From Gammaproteobacteria bacterium (lineage in GTDB: Bacteria; Pseudomonadota; Gammaproteobacteria; Thiomicrospirales; Thiomicrospiraceae), in assembly GCA_014763665.1 (NCBI GenBank), contig JACXUY010000002.1:1-64000 (forward strand): DNA of 64,000 nt, in the 5' to 3' direction. Numbering within the stretch: position 1 is the first letter of the stretch; every line of letters starts with the position of its first letter. The notes beneath the pieces were generated by a model. It ran no database searches, was not told where the DNA came from, and saw nothing but the letters and a program-made list of their open reading frames with translations. Of this stretch, positions 8,412 to 17,254 are shown piece after piece. A program made the translations under genes and the position numbers.

Positions 8412-9761
8412 TTACCGCTTTAATACCGTCATCGCTTTGAGTAGGTTAAAAGCTTCGTAGAGTTCGTAGTCTTTGGTTACTAAAGACTCTTCCTCTTTAT
8501 CTTTCTTATCAGAAGGAGTTACCGTATCAGTTTTGTTTTTATCTGCTGATTTGACTGGTTTCTCTTCCTTCTCTTTAGGATTACTTAAATGGCGATTTAG
8601 ATCGGCCTCTTTAACACGTTCGAGTGGCTTATCCATCAAGTCAACCTTAACCTGCTCAATTTTCACATCAGGCACAATGCCTTCTGCCTGAATAGAACGA
8701 CCGTTAGGTGTGAAATAACGCGCTGTGGTTAGCTTGATTGCCGCTCCATTATTTAATGGAATCACGCTTTGCACTGAACCTTTGCCAAAGCTGGTACGAC
8801 CTGCAATCACCGCACGACCGTTATCTTGTAACGCGCCAGCGACAATTTCAGAAGCTGAAGCCGAACCTTCGTTAATCAGAACGACAACAGGAACACCATT
8901 TAATATGTCACCTCGAGTCGCACTAAAACGCATTTCCGCATCTTTGACACGTCCTTCAGTATAAACAATCAATCCTGTTTCCAAGAAAGCATCAGAAACC
9001 TCGACTGCAGCATTCAAAAGACCACCAGGATTATTGCGCAAGTCTAACACCAACCCTTTTAACGGATTAGCGTTTTCTTTGGTTAACTTTTCGACCGCTT
9101 CAACCAACTGAGCACCCGTTTTAACTTGGAATTGGCTAATACGAACATAACCATAGTTAGGCGCGATTAATCGCTGTTTGACACTATTCACCTTGATAAC
9201 GGCACGTGTTAACTTGACAATGATGGGCTTGTCCTCTGATTTGCGCATAATGGTCAGCTGTACATCAGTTCCCACTTTGCCGCGAAGTTTTTCAACGGCT
9301 TGCTGCAGACTTAATCCTTTAACTGGGGTGTCATCAATACGAACCACCAAATCACCTGCCTTGACGCCCGCTTTAAATGCCGGCGTATCATCGATAGGAG
9401 CAACCACTTTAACGAAGCCATCCTCCATGCCCACTTCCATGCCCACGCCACCAAACTCGCCCTTGGTGCTTTCCTCCATATCTTTGAAAGAATCAGGTTT
9501 CAAATAGGCAGAGTGTGGATCGAGATTGGACAGCATGCCATCGATGGCATTTTCTAACAGTGCCTTGTCATCAACGGTTTCAACATAATCTTTACCGATA
9601 CGTTCAAACACTTCAGCAAACGCACGTAATTCATTGAGCGGCAACCCGTTTGGTGTGGTTTCCGAAGTTTTACTTTTGTCTGCCAGAACGCTTGCCGAGC
9701 CAGCAATAACGACACCGACACTAAAACCCAGTGCAATCCATAAACTTTTTTTACCCGTCAT
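8412..9761 (-). CDS. Carboxy-terminal processing protease (S41 family, CtpA-like)
   Basis: A periplasmic serine protease of the Ctp/Tsp family that trims or degrades proteins from the C-terminus. The 449-residue protein has an N-terminal hydrophobic segment (residues 6-27) as signal peptide or anchor, a PDZ domain (about 100-185) with the GVGMEV loop, and the S41 core with the GSASASE motif (Ser about 302) and FGKGS (Lys 327) forming the Ser-Lys dyad. A Lys/Asp-rich linker lies near residues 375-425. The ATG at 9761 is used. It precedes rimP on the same strand but is separated from it by a terminator. Substrates are unknown; it resembles the CtpA/Prc group of Gram-negatives. Confidence 0.92.
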   Translation of the reverse strand: MTGKKSLWIALGFSVGVVIAGSASVLADKSKTSETTPNGLPLNELRAFAEVFERIGKDYVETVDDKALLENAIDGMLSNLDPHSAYLKPDSFKDMEESTKGEFGGVGMEVGMEDGFVKVVAPIDDTPAFKAGVKAGDLVVRIDDTPVKGLSLQQAVEKLRGKVGTDVQLTIMRKSEDKPIIVKLTRAVIKVNSVKQRLIAPNYGYVRISQFQVKTGAQLVEAVEKLTKENANPLKGLVLDLRNNPGGLLNAAVEVSDAFLETGLIVYTEGRVKDAEMRFSATRGDILNGVPVVVLINEGSASASEIVAGALQDNGRAVIAGRTSFGKGSVQSVIPLNNGAAIKLTTARYFTPNGRSIQAEGIVPDVKIEQVKVDLMDKPLERVKEADLNRHLSNPKEKEEKPVKSADKNKTDTVTPSDKKDKEEESLVTKDYELYEAFNLLKAMTVLKR

Positions 9762-9885
9762 TTACTTTTCTTTCCTGTTTTAACACGTATTTAATGCATA
9801 TTATCATAACCGATATCGCCTAAAACAGTTGAGTTACATCAATAAAATATTGTCAGTCGTGTAAAGCTGTTTCGAGTCATATTGC

Positions 9886-9902
9886 TTTATGCTAATATTA
9901 GC
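9886..9902 (+). promoter_or_regulatory. Extended -10 promoter with overlapping 12-bp palindrome, before the ArsR-type gene
   Basis: TATGCTAATAT gives a TGn-TAATAT extended -10, and the same bases are inside the perfect palindrome GCTAATATTAGC (9891-9902). A dimeric repressor bound here would block RNA polymerase. The next gene encodes an ArsR-type repressor, so this is a candidate autoregulatory operator. Confidence 0.5.
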
Positions 9903-9970
9903 CTACAAAAACAGTGAGTGACTCTCATCATGAGGTTTGTTACTAGCACACAAATATAAAAGGATAATTC

Positions 9971-10291
9971 ATGAGTGGTTTTTTAGACGCTATTCCTTTC
10001 GATGGCAGGGAAGACAACATCAATAAAGCGGCAACCGCACTCAAAGCCATGGCTCATCCCCTTCGCTTAAAAATTCTATGCGTTATTGGCAACGAAGAAG
10101 TACCTGTTATGGACATTGTTGAACAAGTTGGAACCACTCAAAGCAATGTTTCCCAACACATTGACATTTTAAGAGAAAAGGGGATTATTGTTTCTCGTCG
10201 CGAAGGGAGTAAAATTCTTTGCCGCATTAAAGATGCTGAATTGCTTGCCTTGATGGATGCAATGCAACAAACATTTTGTCGTATCGACTAA
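9971..10291 (+). CDS. ArsR/SmtB-family repressor, probable sulfide/persulfide sensor type
   Basis: A 106-residue winged-helix regulator. Residues 23-40 (ALKAMAHPLRLKILCVIG) are the ArsR N-terminal helix, residues 52-70 (QVGTTQSNVSQHIDILREK) the recognition helix, and 72-86 the wing. Cysteines are at 37, 84 and 103. C37 in LKILC and C103 near the C-terminus match in position the redox pair of BigR/SqrR/YgaV regulators, which sense persulfides; the metal-binding ELCVCDL motif of ArsR proper is absent. That functional assignment is inference. Its stop is seven bases before the MltB-like gene, so the two may be co-transcribed, although the link between them is not obvious. Confidence 0.85.
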   Translation: MSGFLDAIPFDGREDNINKAATALKAMAHPLRLKILCVIGNEEVPVMDIVEQVGTTQSNVSQHIDILREKGIIVSRREGSKILCRIKDAELLALMDAMQQTFCRID

Positions 10292-10297
10292 AAGGTT

Positions 10298-11593
10298 ATG
10301 GTTCCCTTTCGCTCTCTCAGTAGCTTTATCACGCTGCTGCTTTCTTTATCAATTAGTGCTTGTGCGACTGATGCGCCCAAGGTTGCGACTCAAGCAAACA
10401 AAAATAGTGACACCATTTCAGCAATCACTCCTAACCTAACATCCACCGCTGAAACACAGTTAGCCCCCAGCTTCGATCACTGGTTAGAACAATTAATCGC
10501 GGAGCTTCGTCGTCAAGGCATTCAAGAAACAACGCTAGCCAGCATCAAGCCTTATCTACGCTTAAATCAACGCGTAATTGAACTGGATCAACAGCAACCT
10601 GAATTTACACAAACTTTTTGGACTTACATCGACAAACGTCTTTCTGAAATTCGTGTACAAGCAGGAAAACTACAAGGCTTCCGTTATGAATCCATGCTCA
10701 AAAAGATCGAGCAGGAACATGGCTTACCCGCGGAAATCCTGCTTGCTTTTTGGGGACTGGAAACCAACTATGGTATCTATCTAGGCAACTTTAATACCTT
10801 AGAAGCCTTAACAACCCTTGCCTATGATCCACGACGCAGTAGGTTTTTTCGCAAAGAGCTCTTAGCCGCCATCAAAATTATTGATCAAGGTCATATTAGT
10901 GCTGGTGAAATGAAAGGCTCTTGGGCTGGAGCGGTTGGTCAAATGCAATTTATGCCTAGTGTGTTTTTGAAACACGCCACAGATGCCGATGGCGATCAAA
11001 AAGCCGATTTGTGGAAAAGCACTGAAGATGCATTGACGTCTGCAGCTATTTACCTAAAACGCGCTGGCTGGCAAGCGGGACAACCTTGGCTACAAGAAGT
11101 GATTTTACCTCGCTCATTTGATTATGCCCTCGCTGATGGCAAACAAGACTTCAAACGTGACGACTTAGCCAAACTGGGCATCACAACGATTGCCAATCAA
11201 CACTGGCAGGGGCAAGCCCAAGATAGGGTTAACTTGGTGTTACCAGCTGGTTATGAGGGACCTGCATTTATTGTTTGGCCAAATTTTAAAGTAATCAAGC
11301 GCTGGAATAACTCAAACAACTACGCCTTATCGGTTGGCTTATTGGCAAGCAAACTCTCTGGCAGACAGGGTTTACAAGCTAAACCACCCGCTAATGCAAA
11401 ACCTTGGCCAAAAACATTTATTGCTCAACTGCAGCAAACTCTGACCGATAAAGGCTATGATACGGGCGGCGTTGACGGTTGGTTCGGCAGTAGAAGTTCA
11501 CAAGCCTTGCGTCAATTTCAAAAAGAGAATAACCTACCGGCTGATGGCTATCCGAATCAAGCTACCTTACAAAAACTACAATTAACGCCTTAG
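10298..11593 (+). CDS. Lytic murein transglycosylase, MltB family lipoprotein
   Basis: Cleaves the glycan backbone of peptidoglycan between MurNAc and GlcNAc, forming 1,6-anhydroMurNAc. The N-terminus is a lipoprotein signal with lipobox ISAC (Cys 22). The SLT_2 catalytic domain spans about 60-350, with the catalytic Glu at E155 in FWGLETNYGIY and the GAVGQMQFMPS motif. A peptidoglycan-binding domain closes the protein (about 373-428, DGWFGSRSSQALRQFQ). MltB of E. coli lacks this last domain, so it resembles the longer MltB-like proteins of other gammaproteobacteria. It follows the ArsR-type gene by six bases. Confidence 0.93.
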   Translation: MVPFRSLSSFITLLLSLSISACATDAPKVATQANKNSDTISAITPNLTSTAETQLAPSFDHWLEQLIAELRRQGIQETTLASIKPYLRLNQRVIELDQQQPEFTQTFWTYIDKRLSEIRVQAGKLQGFRYESMLKKIEQEHGLPAEILLAFWGLETNYGIYLGNFNTLEALTTLAYDPRRSRFFRKELLAAIKIIDQGHISAGEMKGSWAGAVGQMQFMPSVFLKHATDADGDQKADLWKSTEDALTSAAIYLKRAGWQAGQPWLQEVILPRSFDYALADGKQDFKRDDLAKLGITTIANQHWQGQAQDRVNLVLPAGYEGPAFIVWPNFKVIKRWNNSNNYALSVGLLASKLSGRQGLQAKPPANAKPWPKTFIAQLQQTLTDKGYDTGGVDGWFGSRSSQALRQFQKENNLPADGYPNQATLQKLQLTP

Positions 11594-11633
11594 CCTTGCA
11601 ACTGCAGTGTAACGCGTTGGAGATCCAAGATAT

Positions 11634-13298
11634 ATGTTCAATGCACCGGATATTCGTATTAAGCAAATCATCAATGCGCTTCCCGATGCTATTATCGTTG
11701 CGGACACCCAAGGTAAGATTAAATTCCTCAATCCGACTGCAGAGTCAACGCTATCTTACACAGCCCATGAAGCCATAGACCAACCCTTATCTGACATCCT
11801 TTGCTTGGTTGACGAAACGAATGACGAAGCCATTCCATGCCTTGGTTTAAAAGCCATTCAATCAGGTCAAGAAGAAAATGCAGGTAGCAATGCCCTACTG
11901 ATTGGTCGAGATGGACTGAGCGAATTACCAGTTGAGGTTAGTGCTATCCCACTGCGCGCACAAGGTGGAGTTAATGGCGTCTTAATTACCATACACGATG
12001 TTCGCTTAGCCCGTTTTTCGCGAAAACAGTTATCGTGGAATGCCAGCCATGATGCTTTGACAGGGGTTTTTAATCGTTTCGAATTCGATCAACAGTGTCA
12101 TCGACTCATGCTCACGGCCAAACGTGATCATAGCCAACACGCCTTATTGCTGATTGACATTGACCATTTCCGACAACTGAACGAGTTGGCTGGTAACCAT
12201 TACGGTGACGAGTTGTTGGTTGAGGTTGCGCAACTACTAAAGAGCCTGCTCCGTGCTACGGATCACTTATCTCGCAATCATGCCGATCAATTTCTGATTT
12301 TACTCTCGCACTGCCAATTAGATAGAGCAGAGCAAATCGCAGACAATTTAAGACAGCAAATCGAACAAATCAGTTTAGATATTGATCACGGACAATGGCC
12401 AGTCACCTGTTCTGTGGGGATTACCGTCATTGATGATCATTGTCCTAATAATGTCAGCGAATTATTGCATCAGGTTGAAAGCGCCACCTATCAGGCCAAG
12501 CGAGCTGGACGTAATGCCTGCGCCCTATTCAATCATCAAGCTTATCAAAATTTTAATCGTGAGCTGGTTGCATTACAAAGTGCCATGCACAATCATGATT
12601 TTCAGCTTTACTATCAAACCATTGAGTCGACGCAAGGACTGGCGCCTGTGTGCGAAATTTTGTTGCGCTATCGCGATGAGCAGGGTCAAGAACAGGAACC
12701 AGCCAGCTTTTTACCCATTTTTGAAAAAAGCGGTCTGGTGGTACAACTGGATTTGTGGGTCATACAAAACCTGCTCGAAAAGCTACTTGATTATCCACAG
12801 CTGATGGTTAGCTTTGCGCGCATTCACGTCAATCTGTCGGCTTATTCTTTTGCCAGTCAATATTTCCTCGATTCAGTTGAAGCTTTGCTTACCAATTATG
12901 CCTTACCACCGGGTCTGTTGTGTTTTGAAGTAAGTGAAAGCTCAATTATGAGCAATTTAACGCATACCGATAAGGTAATGAATCGATTGGTTAAGTTAGG
13001 CTGTTTATTTGCCGTAGATGATGTCGATGCGGATCTAAGCGCTTTTGAACGCTTGGCAAAATTGCCCATCAGTATTGCTAAAATTGACGGCAAGCTGATT
13101 CAAGCAATCAAAGACTCCGCTTATGGGGTGATTTTGGTCAACGCCATTCAAGCAATGGCACGAGAAGCCACTATGCAAACCATTGCCCAACGAGTCGAAG
13201 ATTTTTTTATTTACGATTGGCTGCAACACCACGAAATTGATTATGTGCAAGGATTTATCTTACACGCACCGAGAATGCTTGACGAGTTTGCGAGTTGA
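11634..13298 (+). CDS. PAS-GGDEF-EAL protein with degenerate catalytic motifs
   Basis: A 554-residue cyclic-di-GMP-type protein without membrane segments: PAS (about 10-125), GGDEF (about 135-300), EAL (about 310-550). The GGDEF signature is replaced by NHADQF (215-220), so cyclase activity is unlikely. In the EAL domain E341, N400, E432, D462, D463, K483 and Q539 are kept. The glutamate corresponding to RocR E352 is Q519, as judged by the spacing of 36 to the Lys and 20 to the Gln, and the DFGTG loop reads DVDAD. Phosphodiesterase activity is therefore probably weak or lost, and the protein may act as a c-di-GMP receptor of the LapD/FimX kind. The PAS domain suggests a small-molecule or redox input. 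Confidence 0.9.
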   Translation: MFNAPDIRIKQIINALPDAIIVADTQGKIKFLNPTAESTLSYTAHEAIDQPLSDILCLVDETNDEAIPCLGLKAIQSGQEENAGSNALLIGRDGLSELPVEVSAIPLRAQGGVNGVLITIHDVRLARFSRKQLSWNASHDALTGVFNRFEFDQQCHRLMLTAKRDHSQHALLLIDIDHFRQLNELAGNHYGDELLVEVAQLLKSLLRATDHLSRNHADQFLILLSHCQLDRAEQIADNLRQQIEQISLDIDHGQWPVTCSVGITVIDDHCPNNVSELLHQVESATYQAKRAGRNACALFNHQAYQNFNRELVALQSAMHNHDFQLYYQTIESTQGLAPVCEILLRYRDEQGQEQEPASFLPIFEKSGLVVQLDLWVIQNLLEKLLDYPQLMVSFARIHVNLSAYSFASQYFLDSVEALLTNYALPPGLLCFEVSESSIMSNLTHTDKVMNRLVKLGCLFAVDDVDADLSAFERLAKLPISIAKIDGKLIQAIKDSAYGVILVNAIQAMAREATMQTIAQRVEDFFIYDWLQHHEIDYVQGFILHAPRMLDEFAS

Positions 13299-13377
13299 GC
13301 CTCTTTTTCGCTAAAATAACAATTTAATTTAGGCATCAAAACGCCATCTCTCTCTTATTGCAAAGGACCGCGCACTC

Positions 13378-13881
13378 GTGATCGATGAAAATGGCTATCG
13401 ACTCAACGTTGGCATCATATTGGTCAACCGTCAGAATCAACTGTTTTTGGGTCGCCGTATCGGTCATGACGATGCCTGGCAGTTCCCGCAAGGGGGTATT
13501 CGTTCACATGAAACGCCGCAACAAGCTTTGTTTCGTGAATTAAAAGAAGAAATAGGCCTAGAGCCGCGTCATGTACGCATTCTTGGCAAAACCCAAGACT
13601 GGCTATGCTATAACCTACCACGACGCTTAATTCGTCATAATGCCTCACCGATTTGCATTGGTCAAAAGCAGCGTTGGTTCATGCTGGGTTTGGTGGGCGA
13701 CGAACAAGCGATCAACCTTAAAGCCTCGGACTCACCTGAATTTGAAGAATGGCGCTGGGTTCCCTATTGGCAACCCGTACATGAAGTAGTTAGTTTTAAA
13801 AAAGACGTCTATCAACAAGCACTGGTCGAACTAGAACAATCGCTCATTCGTTACTGGCAACCGCATCAAGAACCTATTTAG
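13378..13881 (+). CDS. rppH: RNA pyrophosphohydrolase (Nudix)
   Basis: RppH removes pyrophosphate from the 5' end of mRNA and so starts RNase E-dependent decay. The 167-residue protein begins at GTG 13378 with the family N-terminus MIDENGYRLNVGIIL. The Nudix box is GGIRSHETPQQALFRELKEE (residues 39-58), followed by the WLCYNLPRRLIR and QRWFMLG segments typical of RppH/NudH. It stands alone on the plus strand after the PAS-GGDEF-EAL gene, with an 80-base spacer. Confidence 0.95.
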   Translation: MIDENGYRLNVGIILVNRQNQLFLGRRIGHDDAWQFPQGGIRSHETPQQALFRELKEEIGLEPRHVRILGKTQDWLCYNLPRRLIRHNASPICIGQKQRWFMLGLVGDEQAINLKASDSPEFEEWRWVPYWQPVHEVVSFKKDVYQQALVELEQSLIRYWQPHQEPI

Positions 13882-13952
13882 CTTCTGACAGCGCATCAAG
13901 TTTTAGGCATTGATGCCGATAAAAAGACATCGTTTTCAATGCGGACACCATC

Positions 13953-14492
13953 ATGTTAAAGCCCCTGTTTAGTTTAATCTTATTGCTACCTAACCTAGCC
14001 TGGACAGCAACAGCTTCAGACTTCTCTCTCCTAGGCTTAAAGGTTAGTGAGCTGTCGCAAACCGAGATTCGTCAAGCCTTGTATAAATGGGATGGGTTCA
14101 TGAAACCTCAAGCGTCGTTGCACAGTAAACAAATGGATCGGTTTTATCCAGTCAATATTCTCAGAGAAACCTACCGCATCGATTTTCGCTATGAACTTGA
14201 CGGTAGTTTTTCCAGCTTACAAATGCGCTATCGCCCTTACCATAGCGAATACAAGAACAGTAGCTTACCACTGAGTATCAAAGATGTTCGAGCACAATTA
14301 GAGCCGATGATTGGCAGTCCTACCAGTCGAGTCAGACGAACCGAATCAGTATTACAAAGCTACGAAAGTTATCGATGGGAAGATGAACAAGTCAGCATTA
14401 CGCTCGATTTTGAAGATCAACAACCGGGGCGCCCCATTGTGTTGCAATTGCGCAAGAAAAATACCACCTTAGCGAGTAACTACCGCAGCTGA
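13953..14492 (+). CDS. Exported protein of unknown function
   Basis: I do not recognise this 179-residue protein. It has a plausible Sec signal peptide (residues 1-21, MLKPLF then a Leu-rich core and cleavage near TATA-SDF). The mature part has no further membrane segment and is rich in alternating polar and aromatic residues (YRIDFRYELDGSFSSLQMRY), suggesting beta structure in the periplasm or outer membrane. Its last 24 bases overlap the convergent end of the MATE gene. No cysteine is seen in the mature part, so it is not a lipoprotein. Confidence 0.7.
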   Translation: MLKPLFSLILLLPNLAWTATASDFSLLGLKVSELSQTEIRQALYKWDGFMKPQASLHSKQMDRFYPVNILRETYRIDFRYELDGSFSSLQMRYRPYHSEYKNSSLPLSIKDVRAQLEPMIGSPTSRVRRTESVLQSYESYRWEDEQVSITLDFEDQQPGRPIVLQLRKKNTTLASNYRS

Positions 14493-15842
14493 AGAACGAA
14501 AGAACTGAGTATAGACACGCCAACCTAAGCCAATGGCTGCTAGGCTCAATCCAATAACAAAACTCAGCCAAAAGCCAGTAATACCCAACCACACCCCAGA
14601 ATCGGTGCTCCAAGCGCCATAGCACAAATAAAATCCTACCGGCAAGCCAATAACCCAATAGCTGACCAAGGTCACCCACATGACCGAGGTGGTATCACCA
14701 ATTCCCCGCAATGCTCCTGCACAAGCCACTTGCAAGGCGTCCGATATTTGGTAGAGTGCAGCCATCCACAGTAAGGTAACAGCAATTAACATAACCTGAC
14801 TATCTTGCGTATAAAGTGCGACAATTTCCTGCGCAAACAACCAAGTCAGCAGCGCAACCAGTGCACCTAACGCAACCGATATCCACAAGGCTGAAGCAAT
14901 CGCCATGCGTACTTGTGCCGATTCTCCAGCACCCGTTAACTGCCCCACACGTATCGTCAGCGCCATGGCTAAAGACAAAGGCAACATAAAGATCAGTGCC
15001 GTAAAACTAATGGCTACTTGATGTGCTGCTAATGCATCCGTACCCAAAGGGGTTACCAGAAAGGCAATAAAGGTAAACAACCCCACTTCAAACAAAATTG
15101 CCCATCCAATCGGTACGCCGACACGCAATAATTGCGATATGCCTAGCCATTCAGGCAAACGCCATAATTTCGCCTCTTGACGATAGGCTTGATAACGTGG
15201 ATGTGCCCAGTACAACCACCACCCCACCAATGCCATGGTCAAATAAACTAAACTGGTTGCAAAACCACACCCCACTCCGCCCAACGCAGGAATAGGCCCA
15301 TAGCCATAAACAAAGAGCACATTTAAGGGGATATTTAATAAAAAGCCGATGAGTGATAACACCATGGTGATTTTGGTTAAACCATGTGCCTCATGAAAGA
15401 AGCGAACCACCTGAAATAATAGTGCCGGCAAAGCTCCCCACGCCAAAGCGTGAATATAGTCCACCGCAATCTCATAAACCGCTGCTTCTAGCGTAAAAAA
15501 GCGCATCCACCAAGATGAGGATAATAAAATCATCAGCGTCAGCATGGTCAGCAACAAAGCCAACCAAATGCCTTGCATCACGGAAGCTTTAACTGCTGAT
15601 CTATCTTGCTTACCAACCGCCTGAGCAATACGAGGTGTTAGCGCCAGCAACACACCACTCATGAATAAAAATGTCGGCAGCCAAACAGCCGAACCCAAAG
15701 CGACTCCCGCTAAGTCTAGCTTACTGACGCTACCGGCCATCATGGTGTCCACCACACCCATGCCTGTTTGTGCCAGCTGACCCGCCACCAGGGGTAAGCT
15801 CAACACAAGCAATAGCTTAATTTCTGACCAATTAAGCTTCAT
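14469..15842 (-). CDS. MATE-family multidrug efflux transporter (NorM-like)
   Basis: A cation-antiporting exporter with about 12 hydrophobic helices over 457 residues. The N-terminus LVLSLPLVAGQLAQTGMGVVDTMMAGS is typical of NorM proteins, and the conserved GVALGSAVW and acidic residue of helix 7 region are present. The ATG at 15842 is used; it overlaps the end of the preceding membrane-protein gene. A longer frame from a TTG at 15866 lacks a good ribosome site. The substrate cannot be read from sequence. Its end overlaps the convergent exported-protein gene. Confidence 0.9.
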   Translation of the reverse strand: MKLNWSEIKLLLVLSLPLVAGQLAQTGMGVVDTMMAGSVSKLDLAGVALGSAVWLPTFLFMSGVLLALTPRIAQAVGKQDRSAVKASVMQGIWLALLLTMLTLMILLSSSWWMRFFTLEAAVYEIAVDYIHALAWGALPALLFQVVRFFHEAHGLTKITMVLSLIGFLLNIPLNVLFVYGYGPIPALGGVGCGFATSLVYLTMALVGWWLYWAHPRYQAYRQEAKLWRLPEWLGISQLLRVGVPIGWAILFEVGLFTFIAFLVTPLGTDALAAHQVAISFTALIFMLPLSLAMALTIRVGQLTGAGESAQVRMAIASALWISVALGALVALLTWLFAQEIVALYTQDSQVMLIAVTLLWMAALYQISDALQVACAGALRGIGDTTSVMWVTLVSYWVIGLPVGFYLCYGAWSTDSGVWLGITGFWLSFVIGLSLAAIGLGWRVYTQFFRSSAAVVTR

Positions 15843-16134
15843 CTTCAACCTGTGCGCTTGGCTCAATAACCAGCTGACCTAAAGCGCAGCTGAATAAGCG
15901 CACCAGGCCCATCCATATAATAGATCCCACTAGACCCATGGCAAATAAAATGGGTAAACCGAGCAGTAAATCAATCAATTGCAACTGACCCCTGTCTGCA
16001 TAACTAGCAAAGTCTCTAACAACAAAAACATAAAATAACCACGCCAACAATACCAACAAGGCACCCCAACGCTCTAAGTGCCACCAAAAGCCTTGCGCTC
16101 GACCGAAACGCCACAATTCTTTAGTGCAGGGCAT
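15832..16134 (-). CDS. Small membrane protein of unknown function
   Basis: About 100 residues with two clear hydrophobic segments (WGALLVLLAWLFYVFVV and LLGLPILFAMGLVGSIIWMG) and an acidic C-terminus. I do not recognise the family. The ATG at 16134 has GAGGA six bases upstream; in-frame starts at 16140 and 16197 are less well placed. It overlaps the end of alr and the start of the MATE gene, so it is translated as part of dnaB-alr-(this)-MATE. Confidence 0.7.
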   Translation of the reverse strand: MPCTKELWRFGRAQGFWWHLERWGALLVLLAWLFYVFVVRDFASYADRGQLQLIDLLLGLPILFAMGLVGSIIWMGLVRLFSCALGQLVIEPSAQVEDEA

Positions 16135-17254
16135 TCTCATTCCTCGTCGGCTTTTCATACCAATGGTGATCAGCGGATGATAAAACAGCAGGAACACGCT
16201 TAGTTACACCACACAGTAATTCATAACTGATGGTATTTGCTGCTTGAGCTAAGCGCTCAATAGGTAATCCCTTACCCCAAAGCACCACGGGATCACCGAC
16301 ATCAACCGCATCAAGGTGAGACACATCAACACTAATCATGTCCATAGATACCCTACCGACAATCGGCGCTTGACGACCATTCACCAACACCAAGGTACCC
16401 GAGGGAATATGACGTGGATAACCGTCACCGTAACCGGCAGCAATAATAGCCAATTGCGTAGATTGGGTCGCCTGCCAACTGCCACCATATCCCACAGACT
16501 CACCCGCAGACACCTGCTTCACCGCTATGACGCGCGTTACTAAGGTCATCACGGGTTTTAAATCCAGCTCTTCAATATTGGCCTGCGAAGGGCTAACGCC
16601 ATACATCATCAAACCAGGTCTAACCCAATCACCATGACTTTCGGGCAAGTGAATAATGGCGGCAGAATTTGCTAAACTAATCGCTAGCGGATCGGGTAAA
16701 TAAGCCAGTAACTGTTTAAATTGGGCTAATTGCGTTGCATTGGCTGGCGCATTAGGCTCGTCTGAACTGGCAAAATGCGTCATCAAGCGCAAGGGCTGAG
16801 CTAAACAACTTAACCCCTGCAACTGATGCCAAACTCGCGCAACTTCACTGGGGGCAAAGCCTAAACGATGCATGCCCGTATCGACCTTAATCCATATGAC
16901 AAGGTTATGACAGCCACGATGCGTTTCAAGCATGGCAATTTGTTCATCCGAATGAACCACGAGTTCTAAACGCTGTTCAACAACGTCAGTCAATTCACTG
17001 GCACAAAAAATACCCTCAAGCAACACAATCGGATGTGTAACCCCTAAATGACGCAAGGCTAAGGCCTCATCCACCGATGCCACCGCAAAAGCGTCAGCCT
17101 CCGATAAGCAAGGAGCCATCAGCTCAATACCATGCCCGTAAGCATTGGCTTTGACCACTGCCATAATCTTTGTTTCTGGCGCCATAGCTCGAATACGTTG
17201 TAAATTATGACGCGCTGCCTCACAGTCGATCAGCGCACAAATCGGTCTAGCCAC
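16121..17254 (-). CDS. alr: Alanine racemase
   Basis: PLP-dependent enzyme that makes D-alanine for peptidoglycan. The 377-residue length is near the family norm. The PLP-binding Lys is K35 in MAVVKANAYGHG, the second catalytic Tyr lies in GESVGYGGSW, and the C-terminal barrel has RVSMDMISVDVS. The start is a GTG that shares its G with the dnaB stop codon (TAGTG), a one-base overlap that implies translational coupling. dnaB-alr is a common pair in gammaproteobacteria. Confidence 0.96.
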   Translation of the reverse strand: MARPICALIDCEAARHNLQRIRAMAPETKIMAVVKANAYGHGIELMAPCLSEADAFAVASVDEALALRHLGVTHPIVLLEGIFCASELTDVVEQRLELVVHSDEQIAMLETHRGCHNLVIWIKVDTGMHRLGFAPSEVARVWHQLQGLSCLAQPLRLMTHFASSDEPNAPANATQLAQFKQLLAYLPDPLAISLANSAAIIHLPESHGDWVRPGLMMYGVSPSQANIEELDLKPVMTLVTRVIAVKQVSAGESVGYGGSWQATQSTQLAIIAAGYGDGYPRHIPSGTLVLVNGRQAPIVGRVSMDMISVDVSHLDAVDVGDPVVLWGKGLPIERLAQAANTISYELLCGVTKRVPAVLSSADHHWYEKPTRNENALH

